Shown piece by piece: positions 15,654 to 21,635 of a DNA stretch of 21,635 bases. Every line of letters begins with the position of its first letter. Positions within the stretch are counted from its first letter, which is position 1. Source of the stretch: JAFKKS01 sp039808325 (lineage in GTDB: Bacteria > Pseudomonadota > Alphaproteobacteria > Rhizobiales > Xanthobacteraceae); NCBI GenBank assembly GCA_039808325.1, contig JBDHSU010000070.1, positions 1-21,635 on the forward strand, in the 5' to 3' direction. The notes beneath the pieces were generated by a model. That model ran no database searches. It saw nothing but the letters and a program-made list of their open reading frames with translations, and was not told the origin of the DNA. The translations under genes and the position numbers were made by a program.

Positions 15654-15838
15654 GTGTCGTCTCCAGACTCGAGACGGTGACTGTCGAGATCGCGTTTGGT
15701 CTTGGCATCACGCGCGCGCTGGAGCTGGCGTTCGGCTTTTGGGAGGCCGTGCCTGATTCGGTTTTCTTCGGCGCGCTTGGCTTTTGCTTCACGCTCTGCG
15801 CGCTTGCGAGCGACGCGCAGGTTAATAATCTCGGCCAT
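15650..15838 (-). CDS. DUF4169 family protein
   Basis: A very basic, probably helical 62-residue protein starting MAEIINLRVARKRAERE, the signature of DUF4169, with a charged KAKRAEENRIRHGLPKAER centre. The family is of unknown function and in Alphaproteobacteria is commonly next to an RHH gene, as here, with a four-base overlap. No membrane segment or signal peptide. The 146-base stretch upstream probably carries the promoter of the pair; nothing in it is distinctive enough to name. Confidence 0.85.
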   Translation of the reverse strand: MAEIINLRVARKRAEREAKAKRAEENRIRHGLPKAERQLQRARDAKTKRDLDSHRLESGDDT

Positions 15839-15984
15839 CGCCGCACTCAGTGTATGGCGGGTGCCGGACGAAAATGCCCCGACACCGTTTCAGGCCCCCC
15901 AGGATTCACTTTGGCCAGATAGCTCGATGAGGCAACACACGGTTAGGTGATTGAATACCCCTTGCCTGCCACAGCATCGCCGTA

Positions 15985-17376
15985 TTAGCCCGGCCGCGTC
16001 ATCTTGCGCGGCTGCACCAGGGCGTCGAATTCCTTTGCAGTAACAAGGCCGAGACCGACGGCTTCGTCCTTCAGCGTGGTGCCTTTGGCATGCGCGGTTT
16101 TAGCGATCTTCGCCGCATTGTCGTAGCCGATCTTCGGCGCGAGCGCCGTCACCAGCATCAGCGAGCGCTGCATCAGTTCGCCGATTCGCGTCTCGTCGGC
16201 GCGGATGCCGACGACGCAGCGATCGGTGAAGGAACGCGCCGCGTCCGCGAGCAGGCGAATCGACTGCAACGTCGCGTAGGCGAGCACGGGCTTGAACACG
16301 TTGAGTTCGAAGTGGCCCTGGCTCGCGGCCACCGTGACCGTCGTCTGATTGCCGAACACCTGGCAGCACACCATGGTCAAAGCTTCGCACTGCGTCGGAT
16401 TGACCTTGCCCGGCATGATCGACGAGCCCGGCTCGTTCTCTGGCAGGATGAGTTCGCCGAGGCCGGAGCGCGGCCCCGAGCCAAGAAAGCGGATGTCGTT
16501 CGCGATCTTGAAAAGCCCGGTGGCGATCGCGTTGAGCGCGCCGTGCGCGAATGCATAGGCGTCGTGCGAGGCAAGCGCCTCGAACTTGTTCGGCGCGGTG
16601 ACGAACGGCAGCTTGGTGAAGGCGGCCACGCGCTGCGCGAACATTTTAGCGAATTGCGGAGGAGAGTTGAGGCCGGTGCCGACTGCGGTTCCGCCCTGCG
16701 CCAGCGGGTAGAGATCGCGCAGCACCGACTGCGCGCGCCGTGCGCCCTCCTTCACCTGCGCGGCATAGCCGGAGAATTCTTGACCGAGGGTGAGCGGCGT
16801 CGCGTCCTGCGTATGCGTGCGGCCGATCTTCACGATGCCGGAAAAGGCCTTCACCTTCGCGCCGAGCGCGTCATGCAGATGCGCGAGCGCCGGCAGCAAC
16901 GCGCCGTGAATTTCCTCGGCCGCGGCGATATGCATGGCGGTCGGAAAGCAGTCGTTCGACGACTGGCTCATATTGACGTGATCGTTCGGATGGATCGGCG
17001 ACTTCTGGCCGCGCTTGCCGCCGAGCATTTCGTTGGCGCGGTTCGCGATCACCTCGTTCGCGTTCATGTTGGTCTGCGTACCGGAACCGGTCTGCCACAC
17101 GACCAGCGGGAAGTGGTCGTCGAGCTTGCCGTCGATGACTTCCTGTGCCGCCGCGATGATCGCCTTCGCGCGCTTGCCGTCGAGCTTGCCGAGTTTCTGA
17201 TTGGTCTCCGCCGCCGCGCGCTTGACGATGCCGAGCGCGCGAATGATCGGGCGCGGCATGTGCTCGCTGCCGATCGGGAAGTTCTCCAGGGAGCGTTGGG
17301 TCTGCGCCCCCCAATATCGGTCGTCGGCGACGTCGATCGGTCCGAATGTGTCGCTTTCGGTGCGGGTCTTGGTCAT
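15985..17376 (-). CDS. fumC: class II fumarate hydratase FumC
   Basis: FumC interconverts fumarate and malate in the citric acid cycle, without an iron-sulfur cluster. The 463-residue length and residue numbering agree closely with E. coli FumC: the catalytic His188 is in GRTHTQDA (185-192) and Ser318 is in the fumarase/aspartase signature GSSIMPGKVN (317-326), which also contains Lys324. TGSGTQTNMNANEV (97-110) and SSNDCFPTAMH (139-149) are the other substrate-binding stretches. The protein is cytosolic and tetrameric in the family. There is no strong ribosome-binding site, but the ATG at 17376 fits the family's N-terminus. It lies 84 bases downstream of sspB on the same strand. Confidence 0.97.
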   Translation of the reverse strand: MTKTRTESDTFGPIDVADDRYWGAQTQRSLENFPIGSEHMPRPIIRALGIVKRAAAETNQKLGKLDGKRAKAIIAAAQEVIDGKLDDHFPLVVWQTGSGTQTNMNANEVIANRANEMLGGKRGQKSPIHPNDHVNMSQSSNDCFPTAMHIAAAEEIHGALLPALAHLHDALGAKVKAFSGIVKIGRTHTQDATPLTLGQEFSGYAAQVKEGARRAQSVLRDLYPLAQGGTAVGTGLNSPPQFAKMFAQRVAAFTKLPFVTAPNKFEALASHDAYAFAHGALNAIATGLFKIANDIRFLGSGPRSGLGELILPENEPGSSIMPGKVNPTQCEALTMVCCQVFGNQTTVTVAASQGHFELNVFKPVLAYATLQSIRLLADAARSFTDRCVVGIRADETRIGELMQRSLMLVTALAPKIGYDNAAKIAKTAHAKGTTLKDEAVGLGLVTAKEFDALVQPRKMTRPG

Positions 17377-17436
17377 GGCAATGCGGTGTCCGGATAGAAG
17401 GGAGAAAGAATCGGGGGACGATGGCGGGAGCCGTCC

Positions 17437-17457
17437 GCCGCTTATTTTTTTAGCGGC
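17437..17457 (-). repeat. small hairpin between sspB and fumC
   Basis: GCCGCT and AGCGGC form a 6-bp stem with a nine-base A/T loop. The gap also has TTATTTTTTT twice on the plus strand. No minus-strand T-tract follows the hairpin, so it probably does not stop transcription from sspB into fumC, and the two genes may be co-transcribed. Confidence 0.3.
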
Positions 17458-17460
17458 CGA

Positions 17461-18030
17461 TTATTTTTTTCGAAAGCGATCGAGCTTCACGATCTCCGCG
17501 CCGCCCGAAGGCTTCGATGGTTCGCTGTCGTTTTCGGCGACCGGGTCCGGGATCGGCTTCGAGTCGCTTCCTTCCTTGGCGAGCGGCGGCGCGCTGCGCT
17601 GCGCGTCGGATTTTGCCTCCTCGGCGGCGGCGGAGGTGGATGGCTGTGCGTCGCCGGCCTCGTTCGGCTTTGCCGCCGCGACCTCGAACTCGAGGCCAAA
17701 TTGCACCGAGGGGTCGGCAAATCCCTTCAGGGCATCGAAGGGGACGGCCAGACGCTCGGGAATGTTGTTGAAGGAGAGGCCGACCTCGAAGCCGGCGTCG
17801 GTGACGACCAGGTCCCAGAATTGATGCTGGAGGACGATCGTCATTTCCTCGGGGTACTGCGCGCGCAGACGTGACGAGATGCGCACCCCTTCGACCCGCG
17901 TATCGAAGGCGATGTAGAAGTGATGGTCCCCGGGCACGCCGTTGCGGGCGACATCGGCGAGGACATCGCGCACGACGTTCCGCAGCGCGCTGCGGACGAG
18001 AAGGTCGTATCGGATGTGATCAACGGCCAT
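17461..18030 (-). CDS. sspB: SspB, ssrA-tag adaptor for the ClpXP protease
   Basis: SspB binds the ssrA degradation tag on stalled proteins and hands them to ClpXP. The ATG at 18030 is chosen because AAAGAAG lies eight to fourteen bases upstream and because the sequence MAVDHIRYDLLVRSALR matches the family N-terminus; a TTG 14 codons earlier is unlikely. The folded domain is about residues 1-135, including GVPGDHHFYIAFDT, YPEEMTIVLQHQFWDL and FEVGLSFN. An acidic, Ala/Ser/Pro-rich disordered linker (about 136-175) follows. The conserved C-terminal EIVKLDRFRKK is the likely ClpX-binding peptide. The protein is the alpha-type SspB. It sits 130 bases downstream of ssrA, whose tag it should recognise. 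Confidence 0.93.
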   Translation of the reverse strand: MAVDHIRYDLLVRSALRNVVRDVLADVARNGVPGDHHFYIAFDTRVEGVRISSRLRAQYPEEMTIVLQHQFWDLVVTDAGFEVGLSFNNIPERLAVPFDALKGFADPSVQFGLEFEVAAAKPNEAGDAQPSTSAAAEEAKSDAQRSAPPLAKEGSDSKPIPDPVAENDSEPSKPSGGAEIVKLDRFRKK

Positions 18031-18162
18031 GAGCGGTCTTCTTTGCGCCAACGCCAGCGACTCGACGCGCAATATGCAACGATTCAGGCGCGTGAGAGCG
18101 AGGTTTCAAAGTTTTCAACACGCCCAATGCGACGAGGAAGCGGCGTCGCGGCAAGCGAAAGT

Positions 18163-18487
18163 GGAGGCTTCTGTTGCCAGGTGCCTCCGAACCCCGCCTG
18201 CCGTTGCTACACGTCAGGACTTGAAGATCGGTCTTTCAAACCGCTTACGCGGCCTGAGCAACCGGAGCATAGTTGTCATTCGCAACTATCGTTTTGGCCC
18301 GATAACGGCGGAACCATGCCGAGCAAAAGCCCGTCCTTTACACCCTCGTCGATCCTATTTCGCCCCCGCCGAAGCCCCGCGATCCGATCGATTCGCTGGG
18401 CTTGGGTGGAGGCGCCGGGTACCGCCCCCGGGTCCGAATGGCTTATTACGACGGCCGTTTATCGCCATAGTCGGCCTTGCGGCCGAC
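18163..18487 (-). ncRNA. ssrA: two-piece (circularly permuted) tmRNA gene
   Basis: tmRNA rescues stalled ribosomes and adds a degradation tag. The tag frame is at 18245-18283 on the minus strand: GCG AAT GAC AAC TAT GCT CCG GTT GCT CAG GCC GCG, giving ANDNYAPVAQAA, then TAA. The gene is permuted: the acceptor piece (about 18487-18405) precedes the coding piece (about 18367-18163), with a 37-base spacer to be removed. GGGGGCG (18367-18361) pairs with CGCCTCC (18414-18408) in a 7-bp acceptor stem, with a G3-U70 wobble that is the alanine identity element. ACC follows the stem, so the final CCA must be completed by processing. The acceptor piece starts with a 7-bp hairpin capped by GCAA (18487-18470). 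The coding piece ends in a GGAGGC/GCCTCC hairpin (18188-18163). The promoter is described separately. Confidence 0.93.
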
Positions 18488-18750
18488 GCTGCGAATATAG
18501 AGGCAGGAGCGTAAAGAAAAAAGACCGTAGGCCATGGTATCGGCGGCACGGCATCGGAAGCATGGCGTCGGCAGGATGGCTTCGGCACCGATATCATCGG
18601 TAGCGATAGGCTCGGCGCCATGTCGCGGCGTCGTGCCGGGGGCCGCCGCGCCGGTCCGTCCGGCGGAGCGCGATAATAAAGCCGTTCTCAACTGCCTGGA
18701 TTGCAGGGCCGCCTCTTCTGCCGGAAAGCGGCAAGCGCTAAACGGGCTGC
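18488..18750. other. intergenic region between ssrA and the CHR pair
   Basis: Besides the ssrA promoter it contains no convincing gene. The stretch 18550-18615 has imperfect repeats of ATGGCGTCGGCAGG/ATGGCTTCGGCACC and a small palindrome ACCGATATCATCGGT. A promoter for the plus-strand CHR genes is expected here but I cannot identify it. Confidence 0.35.
18494..18522 (-). promoter_or_regulatory. candidate ssrA promoter
   Basis: On the minus strand TATATT (18499-18494) lies seven bases before the first base of the terminal GCAA-capped hairpin of tmRNA (18487), which would be a natural transcription start. A T-rich hexamer (TTTTTT) lies 17 bases upstream of it in place of a good -35 element. 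It is a plausible sigma-70 promoter. Confidence 0.45.
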
Positions 18751-19326
18751 ATGACCGAGCCGCCGAGCGGGGAGGGGCGCGCGCTCAATCCGCGTCCTAG
18801 TCTCCCCGAGCTTCTCCTTGCTCTTTCCTACGTCTCGCTGACCGGATTCGGCGGTGTGCTGCCGTTCGCGCGCCGCATGATCGTTGAACAAAAGCGCTGG
18901 ATGTCGGCCGAGGAGTTCAACGAGGTCTTTTCCCTCTGTCAGTTCCTGCCGGGGCCGAACATCGTCAACTTCTCCGTGGTTTACGGCGCGCGTCTCGGCG
19001 GCCCCATCGGGGCGGTCCTGGGGCTTATCGCGATCCTGGCGCCGGCGATGGTCGTCGTCATGATTCTCGGCGGCGTTTACATGTATTTTGGCGATGTCGC
19101 CGCGTTGCAACGCATTTTGTCGGGGCTTGCCGCGGCGGCCGCCGGCTTGATCGTCGCCGTGTCGGCAAAAATGGCGGTGCCGCTGTTTCGGCGCGGCTTC
19201 GGGCCGGCCCCTTTTGTTGCCATTGCCATTTTCATCGCCGTCGGGGTCTTGCGCGTGCCGCTCCTCTGGGCGCTGCTCGTCGCGACCCCGGCCAGTATCG
19301 CTCTCGCCTGGCGGTGGCGCACGTGA
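18751..19326 (+). CDS. chromate-transporter family protein, first half-size subunit
   Basis: A 191-residue membrane protein corresponding to the N-terminal half of ChrA. It contains the family motifs SLTGFGGVLPFARR (30-43), KRWMSAEEFNEVFSLCQFLPGPN and VVYGARLGGPIGAVLG. Next come hydrophobic spans (LGLIAILAPAMVVVMILGGVYM, LSGLAAAAAGLIVAVS, FVAIAIFIAVGVL, LWALLVATPASIALAW). Half-size CHR genes occur in tandem, and the two products together form the transporter with opposite topologies in the membrane. The ATG at 18751 has no strong ribosome-binding site. The next gene starts by overlapping the end (GTGA). Known family members export chromate, but some may handle sulfate or other anions; this cannot be decided here. 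Confidence 0.85.
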   Translation: MTEPPSGEGRALNPRPSLPELLLALSYVSLTGFGGVLPFARRMIVEQKRWMSAEEFNEVFSLCQFLPGPNIVNFSVVYGARLGGPIGAVLGLIAILAPAMVVVMILGGVYMYFGDVAALQRILSGLAAAAAGLIVAVSAKMAVPLFRRGFGPAPFVAIAIFIAVGVLRVPLLWALLVATPASIALAWRWRT

Positions 19327-19856
19327 AGGCGGGAGGCGGCACGCTCGATGCGCTGGTGACGCATTTTCTGCTGCTTTCGCTGCTTGCCGTGGGCGGCGGA
19401 AACGCGGCGATTCCCGAGATGCACCGGCAGGCCGTCGACGTTCTGGGCTGGATGACCGACCGGCAGTTCGCCGATCTGTTTGCGATCGCCCAGGTCGCGC
19501 CGGGGCCGAATATCATCATCGTGACGCTGATCGGGTTTCATGTGGCCGGCGTCGCCGGCGGCATCGTCGCGACGCTCGCCATGTGCGGACCGAGTTGCCT
19601 TCTCGCTTTCGGCATGGGGCACATCTGGGAACGCTTTCGGTATGCGCGCTGGCGGGTGCTCATCCAGGCAGGCCTCGTGCCCGTTTCGGTTGGCTTGATC
19701 GCCGCGAGCGCCCTGATCCTCGCGCAAGCCGCGGACGTCAACTGGGTTGCCTTCGCCCTGACGATGGTGATGGCCGTGATCGGTTATTTCACGCGCCTCC
19801 ATCCCCTGTGGGTCTTCGCGCTTGCCGCGATCGCCGGCTATGTCGGCCTTGTTTGA
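19323..19856 (+). CDS. chromate-transporter family protein, second half-size subunit
   Basis: The 177-residue partner of the preceding protein, corresponding to the C-terminal half of ChrA. It has the second copy of the family motifs: SLLAVGGGNAAIPEMHR, GWMTDRQFADLFAIAQVAPGPN and GGIVATLAMCGPSCLLAFG. Five or so hydrophobic segments follow, including LVPVSVGLIAASALILAQ and LWVFALAAIAGYVGLV. The start is taken as the GTG at 19323, which overlaps the stop of the first half (GTGA); a GTG at 19314 is an alternative. With its partner it forms a two-gene transporter unit. Sixty bases downstream the tctB gene starts on the same strand. Confidence 0.85.
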   Translation: MKAGGGTLDALVTHFLLLSLLAVGGGNAAIPEMHRQAVDVLGWMTDRQFADLFAIAQVAPGPNIIIVTLIGFHVAGVAGGIVATLAMCGPSCLLAFGMGHIWERFRYARWRVLIQAGLVPVSVGLIAASALILAQAADVNWVAFALTMVMAVIGYFTRLHPLWVFALAAIAGYVGLV

Positions 19857-19917
19857 GGAGCGGCGGAAGTGTGTGATAGGGGTCGCGAAGGGAACAAGTC
19901 GGTACGAGGGGGAACGC

Positions 19918-20409
19918 GTGACACAGGCCGGTGAAACGGCGGCTGAAAGGCCGCCATTGTTCGGATTTATTCGCAACCCGCAGGATTTCTTTGGGGGATT
20001 GGCGCTCGTCGTCTTTTCCGCGATTGCCTATTGGGCCTCGTCCGACCTGCCGGGAATGCAGGGCATCCAGTTCGGGCCGGGAACCGCGCCGCGCCTCTTC
20101 ATCGTCCTCCTGGTTCTGGTCTCACTTGCCATCATGCTGCATGCCGTCGTCGTCGCGGGGCCGCAGCTTGAGCGTTTTGCCATCCGCGGGCCGCTGTTCA
20201 TCACCGGGGCCGTCCTTCTCTTTGCCGCGACGATCCGCTCGTTGGGGCTTATCCCCTCCAGCTTCTTGCTCGTCGTGGTCTCTTCGATGGCGACGCCGGA
20301 AATGCGATGGCTGGAAACCATCATCTGGGGGGCGATCCTGGCCGGGTTTTGCGCGATCCTGTTTCCCTACGCGCTCAATCTGCCGATGCCGCTCTGGCCT
20401 GGCCACTGA
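19918..20409 (+). CDS. tctB: tripartite tricarboxylate transporter small membrane subunit TctB
   Basis: TctB and TctA form the membrane part of TTT transporters, which take up tricarboxylates or related acids with a periplasmic binding protein (TctC). The GTG at 19918 is chosen because GAGGGGGAA lies just upstream; the open frame runs further but only through non-conserved sequence. The 163-residue product has a short hydrophilic N-terminus and RNPQDFFGGLALVVFSAIAYWAS, the typical TctB opening. MQGIQFGPGTAPRLF is the conserved loop, and four or five membrane spans are visible in all. The gene is 12 bases from tctA. No binding protein is visible in this window. Confidence 0.85.
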   Translation: MTQAGETAAERPPLFGFIRNPQDFFGGLALVVFSAIAYWASSDLPGMQGIQFGPGTAPRLFIVLLVLVSLAIMLHAVVVAGPQLERFAIRGPLFITGAVLLFAATIRSLGLIPSSFLLVVVSSMATPEMRWLETIIWGAILAGFCAILFPYALNLPMPLWPGH

Positions 20410-20421
20410 CCGGAGCGTGTC

Positions 20422-21635
20422 ATGGAAGAGCTTTTTCACAATCTCGCTCTCGGCTTTTCGGTCGCGGCGCATCCTACGAATCTCGGGCTCTGCCTGGTTG
20501 GCGCCCTGGTCGGCACGTTGATCGGCGTGCTGCCCGGCATCGGGCCGACGGCGACGATCGCGATGCTGTTGCCGATCACTTTCGGTCTGCCGCCGGTCGG
20601 CGCGCTCATCATGCTCGCGGGAATCTATTACGGCGCCATGTATGGAGGCTCGACCACCGCCATCCTTGTGAATATCCCAGGAGAGGCGGCTTCCGTCGTC
20701 ACGACGCTCGACGGTTTCGAAATGGCGAAGCAGGGGCGCGCCGGCGCCGCGCTCGCGATCGCCGCGCTGGGCTCTTTCTTCGCCGGCTGCGTCGCGACGG
20801 TCGTCGCCGCGGCGCTCGGCAAGCCGCTGACCAGCGTCGCGCTGCAATTCGGCCCCGCCGAATATTTCTCGCTGATGGTTCTGGGCCTCGTATTCGCGGT
20901 GGTGTTGGCAAAGGGCTCCGTCCCGAAGGCCATCACCATGATCCTGCTCGGTCTGCTGCTGTCGATGGTCGGCACCGATATCGAGACCGGCCAGACCCGC
21001 ATGACCTTCGGCATCATCGAACTCTCCGACGGCATCGGCTTCGTCGGGTTGGCGATGGGCGTGTTCGGCTTTTCCGAGATTATGCGTAACCTTGAGGTCG
21101 CCGAGCAGCGCGAGCTGGTGCAGAAGAAGGTCACCGGCCTGATGCCGACGCGGAAGGATATGCGCGAGGCAACGCCCGCCGTTATCCGCGGCACCTTGCT
21201 CGGTTCGCTGCTGGGCATTCTGCCGGGCGGCGGCACGATCCTCGCGGCGTTCGGCTCCTACACGCTCGAGAAGAAGATCGCTAAAGATCCTTCCCGTTTC
21301 GGCAAGGGCGCGATCGAGGGCGTCGCGGGGCCGGAAAGCGCCAATAATGCCGCCTCGCAGACGTCCTTCATTCCGCTCTTGACCCTCGGCATCCCGCCGA
21401 ACGCGGTCATGGCGTTGATGGTCGGCGCCATGACCATCCACGGCATCGTGCCCGGCCCGCAGGTGATGACGAAGCAGCCCGACCTGTTCTGGGGGCTGGT
21501 CGCCTCGATGTGGATCGGCAACCTGATGCTGGTGGTCATCAACCTGCCGCTGGTGGGCGTGTGGGTGCGCCTGCTGCGCGTGCCGTACCGGCTGCTGTTC
21601 CCGATGATCCTCGTCTTCTGCTGTATCGGCGTCTA
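20422..21635 (+). CDS. tctA: tripartite tricarboxylate transporter large permease TctA (5' part; truncated by window end)
   Basis: The open frame starts at ATG 20422 (GGAG seven bases upstream) and runs past the end of the window; about 404 of an expected roughly 500 residues are present. TctA motifs are clear: VLPGIGPTATIAMLLPITFG (36-55), YYGAMYGGSTTAILVNIPGEAAS (69-91) and GPAEYFSLMVLGL. A second half follows with the matching GILPGGGTILAAFGSYTLEKK and EGVAGPESANNAASQTSFIPLLTLGIP, reflecting the internal duplication of the family. Many membrane spans are visible. The substrate could be citrate or another di/tricarboxylate or an aromatic acid, since the TTT family is diverse. It forms an operon with tctB. 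Confidence 0.92.
   Translation, partial: MEELFHNLALGFSVAAHPTNLGLCLVGALVGTLIGVLPGIGPTATIAMLLPITFGLPPVGALIMLAGIYYGAMYGGSTTAILVNIPGEAASVVTTLDGFEMAKQGRAGAALAIAALGSFFAGCVATVVAAALGKPLTSVALQFGPAEYFSLMVLGLVFAVVLAKGSVPKAITMILLGLLLSMVGTDIETGQTRMTFGIIELSDGIGFVGLAMGVFGFSEIMRNLEVAEQRELVQKKVTGLMPTRKDMREATPAVIRGTLLGSLLGILPGGGTILAAFGSYTLEKKIAKDPSRFGKGAIEGVAGPESANNAASQTSFIPLLTLGIPPNAVMALMVGAMTIHGIVPGPQVMTKQPDLFWGLVASMWIGNLMLVVINLPLVGVWVRLLRVPYRLLFPMILVFCCIGV

Noticed and set aside
15369..15838. RHH-DUF4169 pair considered as a toxin-antitoxin module
   Set aside because: The partner is a DUF4169 protein, not a known toxin fold, and the pair resembles a conserved housekeeping arrangement.
18029..18514. Plus-strand open frames across the ssrA region
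   Set aside because: They run opposite to a clear tmRNA gene with tag, acceptor stem and promoter, and their translations show no domain.
18446..18691. Minus-strand open frame between ssrA and the CHR genes
   Set aside because: It overlaps the ssrA promoter and acceptor piece, has no ribosome-binding site, and its composition is typical of chance frames.

Overview
The window is GC-rich, densely packed chromosomal DNA from an alphaproteobacterium, most likely of the order Hyphomicrobiales (Rhizobiales). Three observations point there. The tmRNA gene is circularly permuted (two-piece) and has a tag ending in ...APVAQAA. There is an alpha-type SspB and a ribbon-helix-helix/DUF4169 gene pair. 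The protein families (L,D-transpeptidase, YidB/DUF937, AsmA-like, TctA/TctB) are typical of that order. I see no insertion sequence, prophage, integrase or CRISPR array, so this is mainly housekeeping DNA. The genus cannot be named from the sequence alone.

Layout. 1-330: non-coding, with a 31-bp near-perfect palindrome. 331-588 (+): small unknown protein, overlapping tail-to-tail with prmA (575-1495, -). 1562-1795 (-): a tiny free-standing transcription unit encoding a 23-residue peptide behind an unusually strong Shine-Dalgarno, bracketed by two hairpins. 1798-2460 (-): secreted L,D-transpeptidase. 2705-3313 (-): YidB-like protein. 3381-6484 (-): yaiI-type gene overlapping the end of uvrD. 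6590-8889 (-): ABC exporter ATPase and permease. 9020-9544 (-): hotdog thioesterase. 9830-11266 (+): FAD-linked D-lactate/2-hydroxyacid dehydrogenase. 11493-15389 (+): very large AsmA-like membrane protein. 15369-15838 (-): RHH plus DUF4169 pair. 15985-17376 (-): fumC. 17461-18030 (-): sspB. 18163-18487 (-): two-piece tmRNA gene ssrA. 18751-19856 (+): two half-size chromate-transporter (CHR) subunits. 19918 to the window end (+): tctB and the 5' part of tctA.

How the genes work together. ssrA and sspB form the clearest functional unit: tmRNA tags stalled nascent proteins, and SspB is the adaptor that delivers tagged proteins to ClpXP. They lie next to each other on the same strand. The ABC pair, the CHR pair and the TctBA pair are translationally coupled or tightly spaced subunit sets. 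The Ldt, YidB and AsmA genes concern the envelope but are not linked as one operon.

The least expected features are two. First, a 108-bp double-hairpin palindromic repeat is translated in frame inside the helicase core of UvrD, and a possible shorter hairpin insert lies in PrmA. Second, the 23-residue ORF at 1638-1709 has a ribosome-binding site that complements the whole 3' tail of 16S rRNA.
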